The notes beneath the pieces were generated by a model. That model saw only the letters and a list, made by a program, of their open reading frames with translations, made no database searches and was not told the origin of the DNA. A program made the position numbers and the translations under genes. From positions 4,283,876 through 4,347,875 of the forward strand of contig OY848918.1 of the NCBI GenBank assembly GCA_963693285.1: 64,000 nt of DNA. Reading direction: 5' to 3'. The stretch comes from Xestospongia muta (taxonomy: Eukaryota; Porifera; Demospongiae; Haplosclerida; Petrosiidae). Shown here one piece after another: positions 1 through 10,780 of this stretch; the first letter of the stretch is position 1, and every line of letters starts with the position of its first letter.

Positions 1-158
1 TACATAATATAATATTATATTAAGAGGATATACTTATTACTTCTGATATGAAATAGTTTACTATTATTTAGTTATTTACAAGAACTGTTCACAATAATAT
101 CAAAACATAAACTGAAAAGAAAATTAGTTAGATATTTAAGTCCTATTGTACACATGTA

Positions 159-2604
159 CTATTTTATCACACCGTATGCAGCACATGTGTTCATTTCAAC
201 TTCAGTAGTAGGTAGTGTATTAGTGATCATATTAACATTCTCATATTGAGGTATAACTTGATGAGGGACAGTATCTGTTAGTGGGTTAATAGAAGATGGT
301 ACAGTACCTACAATGGATAATACCATTTACAAACTATTCCCACTGTTAGTATTACCTTGTCTCAGTGACTTAGTTCTTCTTATCCAACATATCACTATGT
401 GTACTAGTACAGTACATACCAGTATTAGAACTGACACACCCACTAAACTACCTAGATATTACAGTAATACATTATACAGTATACATAATAATATAATTAT
501 ATGACAACAGTTTTCATTTTGACAGTCAACTATTTACTAACTTATAATGATATGACTACTAGTGTTTATATTATTGTCATAATTATTACCTCCTAATATA
601 CCAGCAGCTGTTGTAAACACTTGTTTATCATCAAGTTAAGTTATCACAGATATATTTAATATACACAAACATTGCTGTCAGAAATATCTTACCAGCAAGT
701 CCTATGATATTAATTCCACTTTCTCCTCTTACTTCTTTATCTGGTGGGTGTGATGGTGTAGGAATAATAGAAACAGGAACCAATCCTACAAGGAAAGGAG
801 AAATCCTATAATTATCACTGTATATTAATATCATCAATTAATACCACTTTCACAACTACATGTAGCAGTAGTTGGTGGTCGGTATCCATCACTACATTGA
901 TCACAACAGTTTGGTAGACTTCTTTTACATAGCAAACAGTTTGGTACATTACAAGGTGGACTAGTAATTAATTCTAGATTGAAAAATAATACAACAAATA
1001 ATTAAATATTATATATAAATGATCATTAAAAAGATAGATACTTAGTTAATAGACACACAGTCAATGTATGAATGGACATATACTTGGAAATGACCACAAT
1101 TCACAGTACAACACTTACCACAATTACATCCATTGAGAGTGTAGCCATTATCACAAGTTTTACAACAACCATTTTCACAATCACAACACCCCTTAGAACA
1201 TGGAGTAGGAGTTGGTGTTTGAGAAGGAGTGGATGATGGAAAAGGAGTGAGTGATGGAGAAGGAGTGGGTGATGGAGAAGGAGTGGATGATGGAGAGGGA
1301 GCAAATGAAGGGATAAGATCTATCCAAATAATAAATCATCTAATTACTCTCCATGACCATATATGGTAATATATATGGTAGTAGATATGGTAAATTACCA
1401 TATATATTACTAGTATATATAATGGTAGTAGATATGGTAATATATATTAGTAGATATAGTATTATATATGGTACCTGATAATTGTTATAAAAAGGAATCA
1501 AATATACATTGTTAGTTAATTATGTTAACTTAAAATTAGAAATACTAGTATTCAATACGAACTGTTTGTTGCATTAATTTCCTGTAGGTCAAGAGATGAC
1601 AAATTATAAATGGATTCATGTTACACTTTTTTATTGGAATTCTTTACTACAAAATAAGGTTAACACAATTCTTTTATTTCTATCACTAGTACCCGCTCTT
1701 ATAATTAAATAAGACTCCCACAGTAGATAACAACAGATAATATCTTTCGATAACAACTTACCATTACAGTAAGTACCCATATATCCAGTACCACTGCAAT
1801 TACATGTGTAATTATCAGGGACAGATAATAATATACATGATCCTCCATTTTGACAAGGCATATCTCGTAGACAGATATCAGTCAGATTACATCCATTACA
1901 TGTAGCATTAACAACTTCACCAGGACCACAGGTATAGTTACAGACTGTATAGTATAAGATCAATGTATTAGATATATACTAGTTTACTTACCACATACAA
2001 AGTCAGTAACATTACTGGCAGCATAGTTAGTTGGACATGATGTAGTACACATGTTATCAAGACCAAAGAATGGACAACAATTTGTATCAGTTGATACACA
2101 GCTTCCTTGTCCCATATTCCTACAAGTTGCACTACACTCTATTTATAAATTAATAATAATATCAACAATTATAATAATGGTGGTAACTTCACCTAAACAA
2201 TGGTTAGAATCACCAAGACTATCAGGTAGACAAGTAAAACAGTCTCTTCTTAACATTGGATTTGAAGGAGGAGTATTAAAACCATCATCAGTTCTTGCTC
2301 TCCATGTACCACTTGAACACTCTAATTGAAAGTGTTGAGTTTGTTGATATTGTACACTGTTACTAGTAAATGTAGCTATAATGGACACTCTACGATAAGT
2401 GTCTCTAGTTGATCCTTGAGCAAGACAAGTAAACTGATATGATGATACATTAGGATTATAGTTTGCTGCTCCATCCGCTACATCAAGTAATGGCTCCAAC
2501 TCCCTCTCTATATCAGCTACTGAAGGTAGAGGACATGATGACACCATTATTGGCGAGTAGATAAGAAACAGCAGTGAAATATGAATCGACAATTTAGCAA
2601 TCAT
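159..2604 (-). CDS. EGF-type single-pass membrane receptor, copy A (9 exons, about 475 aa)
   Basis: Probable cell-surface receptor; ligand unknown. Exons in transcription order: 2604-2193, 2138-1992, 1944-1762, 1319-1119, 973-845, 785-693, 619-602, 451-356, 307-159. Every junction is phase 1, has GT..AG ends and keeps one open frame. Residues 1-22 form a signal peptide. 23-137 are a domain I do not recognise (starts SCPLP, ends near RRDCFTC). 138-186 are Cys-rich. 187-247 are EGF-like (CQNGGSC...CNC). 248-314 hold a Ser/Thr/Pro stalk plus a CC-rich knot, and 315-357 a second Cys-rich knot. The TM is at about 397-419. The 49-residue tail contains QYENV and AAYGVIK. The exon 7 acceptor is the least certain. 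An AG lies 8 bases before the ATG, and a donor at about 2660 suggests a 48-nt intron in the 5' leader. The TM and tail exons match those of the minus-strand Ig-FN3 genes. Confidence 0.82.
1358..1480. repeat. ATATGGTA-type simple repeat in intron 3
   Basis: AT-rich, partly palindromic repeats of ATATGGTA and its complement fill the intron between the EGF exon and the stalk exon. The same intron carries them in copies B and C. In C, a segment of about 57 bp is additionally duplicated in tandem at about 56583-56690. Confidence 0.6.
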
Positions 2605-3040
2605 AGTCTGACCTGTAAAGATAACAATATATTATATTATACGTATTTTAACGAGCTTACACTGATCTTGTGCGTTACTCAACAGTCTAGTTTAGATGTC
2701 CGCAGTCATGATAAAGATAAGGTAAGTTTTAACCTTTCTCTCTGCTAATATCGAACTCCTTCCTTTAGTGACCACATTCGAAATAATTGAGAGCAATGAG
2801 TTCCAACACGTACGTCATTTAATTATTATTCATAATTATTATGGTACACAATATTACAATAAACAATACATTATTAATAAACTAATAATATAATATAAAT
2901 ATAATATATAAAGTATACAGTGTTAACATATTAGTATGGCCTCATGTAGGGCTTTATCAAGATCATCACTACTAATATATAATGGTGGTTATATAGATGG
3001 TACACAAATGTAATAATGATAACAAATGTAATAATAATTA
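2605..3040. promoter_or_regulatory. 5' flank and probable promoter of the EGF-type gene
   Basis: This 430-bp stretch upstream of the ATG is strongly conserved in copies B (48059-48480) and C (57927-58365), and 2650-2815 is less AT-rich than its surroundings. It should hold the leader exon and promoter. No TATA-box call is possible by eye. A splice-like pair, AAG|GTAAGT near 2723 and CTTTAG near 2769, also lies on the plus strand. Confidence 0.45.
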
Positions 3041-3044
3041 CTTA

Positions 3045-4065
3045 TTGCTAAACAGTCATACGTTCCTGTAGTAATAGTAACCATGGAAACAGGACATGTA
3101 AATACAGATTTATTCCCTTTAAAAGATGGGTAAGTTGGTTCTGATTCAGTAATATTGATAAATTATCGGAACCATATTGCCCAGTCATCTGATAATGTAT
3201 CCTCCTCTTCAATATCATATACATACATATTATATATACCAGTAAGTGTATCATATGTACATCCAATTACTGTACTACTACATACTGGAGAACACATTAA
3301 TAATATGTTAGTACTGTAGGTAGAGGAGGTTAATGAAATAAAACAACCTTTAACAATAGCTCCTCTTATAAAATGACAGCTATAACATGTTCTACCAATA
3401 TTACTTGGGTCATTATATAGGGTAGCTTCAGTAATATCATATGTACCTATTGAATGAGAAAATATTTGTAAGTCATTTATAATGTACTTACTTAGTACAG
3501 TTGATTGTGTTACATCAATAACAGCTCCACTTGGTAATGATAAACTCATTCTTGTCTTCCATATTTTATTCTCAGTTATATTTACAATATAGATGGTAGC
3601 AACAATAACTCCTTCATCAGTTATAATTATTGGATTATTTAGAAATATAGAAGAATTATCTTCATTGTATATAACAACATTTAGTTGAGCTGACTCCACT
3701 GTTTGTGGACATTGTTGAAGTTCCTAATATCACAAACATGAGGTATCTAGAGGTATCATAATTTAACTTACCAAATCATATATTGTTACATTTAGTATCC
3801 AACTATTAACTGATCTGATAAAGGTACCTGTTAAAGTACTTATTATATTATTGACTAAAAATGAAATAATAAATTATACATTAGTAACCATAGTGGTAAT
3901 ATCTCGTGGTACATGTAGGTTGTGGTACTCCATTGTAAGAATACCAAAATTGGATAATCTCATTATGACCATAACCTGTTTTATTAACATCCCAAGTAAT
4001 AGTCACACCAGTATGTTCAACTAAACATTGGTAAGCATTTCATGTCACTACTGTATTGTTATTAT
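3045..4065 (-). pseudogene. Decayed Ig-type receptor, copy A
   Basis: Remnant of the Ig-FN3 receptor family. Recognisable parts in transcription order: a fragment of the Ig start (CLVEHTGVTITW) fused directly to the last residues of the FN3 exon; the linker exon (about 3855-3770); the beta-type exon 3723-3492; and the Cys-rich exon from 3446 to about 3049. The rest of the Ig exon and nearly all of FN3 are deleted. The FN3 donor is changed from GGAG|GT to CGAG|AT. The last donor reads AT instead of GT. The Cys exon has an in-frame stop after WAIWFR. No TM or tail exon follows. It cannot encode the family's membrane protein, although beta plus Cys remain one open frame (178 aa). Confidence 0.8.
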
Positions 4066-4136
4066 TGTGCTACTTTGTGAGGCATTTTCTTTGTTTAATA
4101 AAATCTTATGAAGTACATGTCTATAATACATTGTTA

Positions 4137-4300
4137 TAGTTGCTTTAAATTGATCTTAGATTTATATATTTACATAAGATAGTTACACTTCTTTTGTTGA
4201 GATGTAATATTTGTTTTATATATAAATATTACACCTGAATAAAAACAGTGTAAATAATGTTATGTAACTTTAAGAATCAAAGGTCAATTTAAAGCAACTA
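4137..4300. mobile_element. Small hairpin (MITE-like) element, copy A
   Basis: Ends are inverted repeats: TAGTTGCTTTAAATTGATCT at the left, and the reverse complement of nearly the same string at the right (AGGTCAATTTAAAGCAACTA). The interior also folds back on itself around TTTTATATATAAATATTAC. Length is 164 bp with no coding capacity. The same element sits at the same place in copies B and C, so it predates the duplication. No target duplication is clear. Confidence 0.6.
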
Positions 4301-4843
4301 CAACAAATTGATAGTTTAGTCATACAGTAATGTGCTTCAACAAGACTACACTAATCATTATCATCATCATTGTTGTTATTATTTAATGGCTCCAAGAAAA
4401 GCAGTCAAATACTTTTGTTTATCATAAATTGTAATTTTATTTTATCAATAAGTTCATATTCATTTATAACTGGTGACTTCAATATCATTGACATACTAGG
4501 CTTGGAATACACTTGAGGCAACCACAGACATAATGAGGCAACCACAGTACTTATAATATAATCATTGTATGTTATTTTATATGCACAATATGTGACATAT
4601 TAATATAGTTTATAGACAAGAACAGTTGGTGTATGATGGCATATATGATAATATACATGTGTTTCCAACAAGATGATGTTCTCCATGAGATAATCATTAT
4701 TAAAACAACAATGATTTCATAATTCATTGACTATATTATAGTTATACAAATGCATCATTTATAATAAACTGCTATTCAGTGTCATATTAATGCTGCATAA
4801 TCTTTTTTGGCAATAGTAAATAAGTACAATAACAAAGAAATGT
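4301..4843. other. Non-coding spacer, copy A
   Basis: AT-rich sequence shared with copies B and C. I see no exon, RNA gene or clear signal in it. Confidence 0.5.
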
Positions 4844-4975
4844 ATTAATCCACTAACAGATACTGTCTCTCATCAAGTTATACCTCAATATGAGAATGTT
4901 AATATGATCACTAATACACTACCTACTACTGAACTAGAGATGAACACATGTGCTGCATATGGTGTGATAAAATAG
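4844..4975 (+). pseudogene. Stray receptor tail exon, copy A
   Basis: In frame this encodes the common cytoplasmic tail (INPLTDTVSHQVIPQYENV through AAYGVIK and a TAG stop). It lies on the opposite strand to the neighbouring EGF-type gene and has no TM exon upstream. There is no usable AG acceptor in the right phase just before it. It is probably a relic of an inverted or lost receptor copy. It is still open over 43 codons. Confidence 0.7.
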
Positions 4976-5885
4976 TACACACACAGTTATTGTTTATGCT
5001 GAGATATCATGTATTACTTGTCATATACTAACACATACATTAATTGGTTGGCAAGGTCACTAGTACTACACAATAATACATGAAATTTTATTGATATTAT
5101 ATTATACTCTAAATATAGTAATATTATTATTAATGTCAATAGTAACAGAAGTAGTGGATAGTAGTAATAATCTATGATATAGTTACAAATTGGACGCTTA
5201 CAATGGTACTAGCAGTCAAATCCCATACATACCTAAATAAACAAACATTACATTGTGATACACAGTAACTGAACTATTTCCACTTAAAATAGGGCACACA
5301 ATATGACATGTTTGTACATAATATGAAACAATATAAAGTGGACATATAACAATATAGCAAATGGTAGCAGAAAATAGTAACCACACACTAGAAAAGTGAA
5401 TATCTATTCTTGAACAATATAAGTATCTTTGTAGTTCAAGTATTAGACAACCATCAAATTTAAATAAAATTTGTGAATGAAAATTAAGATAATCAGGTAA
5501 TATTAATATTTCTGTCAAGTAGATGTTGTTTATTCATTCAATCAAGTACCAATATTATAAAAAAATGATGGTTCTTTTTGATCTCACTTGAGGAATCAAT
5601 GACAGGCAAATAGTTGCTGAACATTGTCACAAGGGGTTGTTTTTTACCCAAAGAGTCCTTTGGGATTACACACAATACTGGTAAAAATGTTAAGTCTTAC
5701 TTCCCTTTGCAAGAGTTTCTTTATACAAATCAGCTAACAAATAAACAATATTAACTAGTAATAACTGACTTAACGCTAACTTTAATACCTTCTTTCTTTG
5801 TATATCTTTATAATTCCACAGTCAATGGCAGTATAACCTATGCTATAGAAATACTGTTGCCAGTAATGAATATGTTTTATTTTAG
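4976..5885. other. Spacer upstream of FN3 receptor, copy A
   Basis: Shared with copies B and C. A minus-strand reading frame at 5216-5518 is open, but it has no splice context or recognisable domain. No signal-peptide exon for the FN3 gene could be found here, although one is expected. A possible acceptor and short exon occur at 5822-5885. Confidence 0.4.
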
Positions 5886-7173
5886 TAGTACAGAATACAA
5901 GTGATCAACATTATGTGGAAAATACCCACAGTACCCAATGGTATCATTATTATGTATGAGATACGTTATAGAGAGTCTAACAGTAATGGACCATACAATA
6001 TGACTAATACAACCAACACACAGTACTATATACAAGGATTACTATCATTTACTAACTATACCATTGGAGTAAGAGCATATACCAGTGTAGGACCAGGAGA
6101 ATGGACTGATAAACAATACATTATTGTTTATGTGCCAAGTAAGAACTTCAGCAATCATGTTTTTCTTGTGTCACTTATTTTTCTCTACAGATATAGAAGG
6201 TCTGTCTATAGAAATAATTGATAATACAGTTTTAATATCATGGACTCCATTGAACAATAAATATCTCACAAGTTATATAATAAAATATAAAGAGATTAAT
6301 CAAATGACATTACAAGAGATTGACTTGCCACCATCTGTCTCACTCGTGGGACTACCACATTTAATTGAAGGAAAAGTGTATGCATTTCAAATATTCAACA
6401 TGCTAACAGTTAATGATATGAGATATAATGGTTCTCTATCTTCACCAGTTACTATACTAGTTACAAAACAAGTAACACCAACAACAATCCCATCAGTTTG
6501 TCCTCTACCATCATCTACATTAATAACAACTACTGAAAAGGTATTCTGTCATAACTTCTCTCCTTTACTTGATCCACAGGAGAGCTTTTCCTGTTCTGTA
6601 GCAGATACTGCTACTCCATCAATAGATTCACAGGAGAGTTGTACAGGTCCTCTAGTTGGTATAGCAGTAATAATAGTTATATTACTAGTTATATTAAGTT
6701 TATTTATTGGATTAGTTCTCTATTGTCACAAGAGGAAGAAATATGATATAAAAAAGTATGATAACAATCAATACATAAAGTGAGTTGATTCTGTTTCTAT
6801 AGCAACAATGAGTTCATTTCCATGACAAGCAGTCCAGCATATTCTAGGATAGAGACTGGTCTATTTAACTCCACATCACCAGGACACTATGAAATTGTTG
6901 TACAGTATGTTAAATATAACTATAATTAGTATTATTTCATGACTACATTGAAAGACTACTAATACCAAATATTGTCTCTAAGAAGTAGTGATATTAAATA
7001 TACATCATGATAGTTTTAATTATACATGTATGTGGTAATATTAATAATTATGATTGTGATATATTATATTTCATAGAAAAACTGAAGAACCATTATATGA
7101 GACAACAGTTGATCAAGAAGATCCAATTTATGAACTCACTGAATCTCTTACTCCATATAAACTTATTCATTAA
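5886..7173 (+). CDS. FN3-FN3 membrane receptor with tyrosine-rich tail, copy A (5' end incomplete)
   Basis: Exons: 5886 or 5894-6138, 6191-6779, 6803-6904, 7077-7173. The first exon is an FN3 domain (WKIPTVPNG...YTIGVRAYTSVGPGEW). The second holds another FN3 (ISWTPLNN), a Cys-containing stalk and a TM (VGIAVIIVILLVILSLFIG). The last two complete a tail with Tyr in PAYSRI, HYEIV, PLYETT, DPIYELT and TPYKL, plus YDNN. Splicing 6779 to 6803 (GTGAGT) and 6904 to 7077 (GTATGT) keeps the frame and adds about 66 tail residues beyond the unspliced stop. Relative to copy B, one A is missing near 5896. If the acceptor is the same, the frame breaks there; a downstream AG at 5893 could restore it. No signal peptide was found. 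AATAAA at 7245-7250 follows the stop. Confidence 0.7.
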
Positions 7174-7922
7174 ACAATATAATATACTATATATTACTGC
7201 TACATAACAGACTTGGTATGCTATCGTGTGAATTTGAGAGTCACAATAAATTTTAGTATTATTAATTGATTTTATATAGTTATAAAAATGTCAATGCTAG
7301 TAATATAGGTATTAATTAATATAATTATACTAACAGGTATATTAATATATTAAAATGATTATTAGTGATTAGAAGATGGACCAATACATGTTGTAAGTTG
7401 TTGTTAGAGTGATAATCAATCAATACATACATGTTGTAATGGTAACATGTTGTAATGGTAAGTAGTTTTTATTAGAGTCATATATCATTGATATATAGTT
7501 CATAATGACAGTGTGTACAATTGTATCTATCATATTTAGCAGGGACTCTGATATTGGACTGATATTCTAATAGTACTCAAGTTTGTTTGTTTATTAGAAT
7601 ATCTAATGATAATTCAATGCTTTATGAAATCTATAATACTCTAAGAGGATTAAAAAAGGACAAATTGTATTTACTGGCTAGAACTGGAGTTGTTGGAAAT
7701 ATTATTTGTTGATGTCTTATATTTAGTCTTTTAAAATTAAATTATTAGTTTGTTTGTTATATTTTTGTGAAAACAAAGCATTTTAGAGGAAAACAAATGT
7801 GTCTTCACATATATTGACATAATTTTATGTGACTTTGTATTAATAAACAACTACTCTATCTTTAATATTAAACAATATGTATATACGTATATATATTGTA
7901 TGGTAAATCCTCTTTGTTTTTT
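7174..7922. other. 3' flank of FN3 receptor, copy A
   Basis: Contains AATAAA at 7245-7250 and then AT-rich non-coding sequence shared with copies B and C. Short direct repeats of CATGTTGTAATGGTA occur near 7430-7457. No gene seen. Confidence 0.5.
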
Positions 7923-8412
7923 ACTGATATATCTAATGTACTACCAGTGGACATTTTCTGGTAATATACTGATATATATAATATACTACCAGTGGACATG
8001 TACTAGTAATATTACTGATATATCTAATATACTACCAGTGGACATATACTGGTAATACTACCGATATATCTAATATACTACCAGTGGACATATACTGGTA
8101 ATACTGATATATCTCATATACTACATGTGGACATATACTGGTAATATTACTGATATATCTAATATACTACCAGTGGACATTTTCTGGTAATATACTGATA
8201 TATTTAATATACAATCAGTGGACATATACTGATAATATTACTGATATATATAATATACTACCAGTGGACATTTTCTGGTAATATACTGATATATTTAATA
8301 TACTATCAGTGGACATATACTGATAATATTACTGATATATCTAATATACTACCACTGGACATATACTAGTAATATTACTGATATATCTAATATACTACCA
8401 GTAGTTATATAC
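7923..8412. repeat. 46-bp minisatellite, copy A
   Basis: About ten imperfect tandem units built on ACTGATATATCTAATATA followed by CTACCAGTGGACATGTACTG and GTAATATT. The core is an inverted repeat (TACCAGT...ACTGGTA) around GGACATGT, so each unit could form a small hairpin. The same array closes copies B and C, and a short fragment lies at 19984-20056. Confidence 0.9.
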
Positions 8413-10120
8413 TTATGTCAACATATTTTTAATAAGGTATAAGAACATTATACTTTATTAAAAAAGTACACTAACCATTATGTATGTCCAATGGTTGTGG
8501 CTGCTAGTATATATTGAACCACAAGACCCAATCCGATCTTTTTATTGTAGTCATTAAAATTGCTTGATTGTATTTCAAAATAATATATGAATCACTTCAT
8601 ATAATACATTAATATACAACATATAATACACTGATCATCGTTAGTAAACATTTGGTATAAATTAATCAGTCAAAGTTGAACAGCAACTTATTTTAGATCA
8701 TTTAACTGAGATGTACAATTAGAGCTTTAGACTGTATCAGATGTACACAGCTACTTATAGTGTGTCCAGAAAAGAAGGGACTCCTTTATGATCTTTGATC
8801 TTGAGTGAATAGGATTACTTCACTATCATGTTATATATGCATATACTTATGAAAACTAGAGTCATACAGTCTGAATTTTCAATCTGGCACAGTGGGACAG
8901 TTCAAACCTTGAGACACATACTTTATGATCAGACTAGCATTTTAGTCTGTATCAATAGTGTTAGAAATAATATTGAACACTCATTGTATTATAATGTACA
9001 CTAGAATTATTAATATATATTAATGCATGTGTCATTACTAGTGTATAGACTTTTTAATCAAGTCCCAGGTCTAAAGAGATTAGACTTCTGGAGCCATATC
9101 TTGTGAGGAAGAGTATAGTTGTAAGAACATATAACTTATCCAAGTACAATTATTACTTTAGGAGTGACCGTACTCACTAATATGGAGTCACCTGTATTTG
9201 CATTATAAAAATTGTTTACATGATCTCTATGAACTGGCACATAACTATACAGGGAGTGACTTATTGTAACAATGTATTGCTAGTTATCAATATAAATCTT
9301 ACCAAAGCCACATTCAAAGTATAAATTCAACTTGTCCAGCTGTCCCATTTGCTCATGACACTTGCCAGTTACCAATTGTAAGGAGATAAGAAATTAGTAA
9401 GTTTCTCATTTGTTTGTAAGTGACTATCTCTGTTAGTATTTGACATGTGTATTTCAATGTGAAATAGATATGTTTTAGGATCATTTTGAGTTCTGTTTTA
9501 AATGAATTCAGTATTAAAAATTATAAAGATAAATTAATTGACAATATGACATAGTGAATATTACCTGGTTGGTTGATATATTAAGAAAATACAACAATAC
9601 AACTCTCAAGTAATATAATCCCTCTTTCATCAGCTTTAACTATAACTTAAGAACTTAACAGGTAGGTCAGTTCAGTATATATATTTAGTGGGCCTGTTAT
9701 AACAGTCAACAATATAACACAATAATAATTATCCAATGATCTACACTTAAACCAAGGAGGTGGGAAGTACATCAATGAATCTCACTAACAGTCAAACCTC
9801 TAGAAACCATAAGGCTTTAGGTGATGACTATTATTCAAACAAGAGGTTGGTCTGTGATGTGATAGGAATAGTACATAATATGTACACACTGATATTCCCT
9901 AATATAAGATCATATGTAATATATCAATACATGTATATTCTATATTGTTAGTTCATGGGCCTAGCACATGATATATATGTTATTACAGTCAAGAAAAGGG
10001 GAATTTCAATGATTACTCAATTTCAAGAAGGATATAATAATTAAATTAATATTGGATGTGTAATATTTCTTAAAAAGAACGTCAAATAAACACACTATAG
10101 TTATTATACTATGTAGAAAT
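8413..10120. other. Duplicated non-coding spacer with possible orphan exons
   Basis: Matches 53600-55200 after copy B. On the minus strand, 9376-9303 and 9191 downward read like two exons (KCHE...LDKLNLYFECGF, then GDSILVS). Here the first has lost its AG acceptor (ACAA). The stretch at 8440-8590 is a dispersed repeat also present at 20060-20165. No complete gene seen. Confidence 0.4.
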
Positions 10121-10780
10121 TACATGTAGATGTATAGACTGTCCATATAATATCAATGTATATTAATTCACTCCTTTGAACACATAACACTGTTAGCTCT
10201 CCTATCATAACATATATCTAATGGTTTTGCACACTATTCTAGAGTAGATGAACAAAGGGAATTTTTTCTTCATAAGCTTTAATAAAACCACTTCGTCATA
10301 ATGTACTCTATATAAATTATCACTATTCATAATGTCAGTGCGTATACATATCCCAAAATTCTAAATCTAGCAGCTGGTAATAAAGCATATGCCACTCTAT
10401 TCATCAGATACTAGGTATTCTTTACATTACATGTCATTGTATAAAATATCATAATTATCTTAGGAAAAGTGTACCCTAGTGACTTATGACCCTTCTTGTT
10501 ATATGATAGCCACAATATCATACTGTATGATAGCTTATAGAAATTTGATGACTTTCCTTCACAAAGATGTGATAATATCCATAGGAACATCAGAATGAAC
10601 ATCTTTAGAATATAGAACAATAATTATTAATGTTAAGATTAAAAATTAAAAAAATTAATTTATTACATGATTAAAATAACACATCGTTTCCTGCTATTAG
10701 AGTAAAGAAGCAAGACGTGACAAACAATCGAAAGGTATACTCTTTACAAAATTTCATAGATTTGGTTTACCACTGAAGAA
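10121..10780. promoter_or_regulatory. Upstream region of the plus-strand Ig-FN3 gene (module 1)
   Basis: About 660 bp that is almost the same as 35590-36243, which precedes the third plus-strand gene. Similarity runs through the first exon and then falls off in intron 1. That pattern fits a duplicated promoter. Core elements cannot be named by eye. Confidence 0.45.

Larger units (their letters stand above)
1..8412. repeat. Segmental duplication copy A (left part of array)
   Basis: The stretch matches 45595-53510 (copy B) and 55249-64000 (copy C) in the same gene order, with near-identical DNA by eye. Contents: EGF-type receptor (-), decayed Ig-type receptor (-), hairpin element, stray tail exon (+), FN3 receptor (+) and minisatellite. 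Offsets to C shift from about 55253 to 55661 because C carries an extra insertion near 58.5 kb. The true left edge lies outside the window. Confidence 0.9.

Noticed and set aside
313..504. Plus-strand frame starting MDNTIYKLFPLL, repeated at 28753 and 55566
   Set aside because: It is antisense to the TM exon, which has splice sites, phase agreement and a clear membrane segment. The shadow frame has none.
5216..5518. Minus-strand 100-codon frame, also at 60876 and shortened at 50780
   Set aside because: It recurs only because the blocks are recent duplicates. It has no splice context and no domain, and copy B breaks it.
7007..7207. 66-codon frame MIVLIIHVCGN... (also at 52409 and 62668)
   Set aside because: It runs through an intron and reads the last tail exon in the wrong frame. 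The spliced frame gives the tyrosine motifs.
7923..8412. Possible CRISPR array
   Set aside because: Units are contiguous tandem repeats without unique spacers, in eukaryotic-type DNA.
9760..9951. 63-codon plus-strand frame
   Set aside because: The matching copy in the 53.5-55.2 kb spacer does not keep it open.
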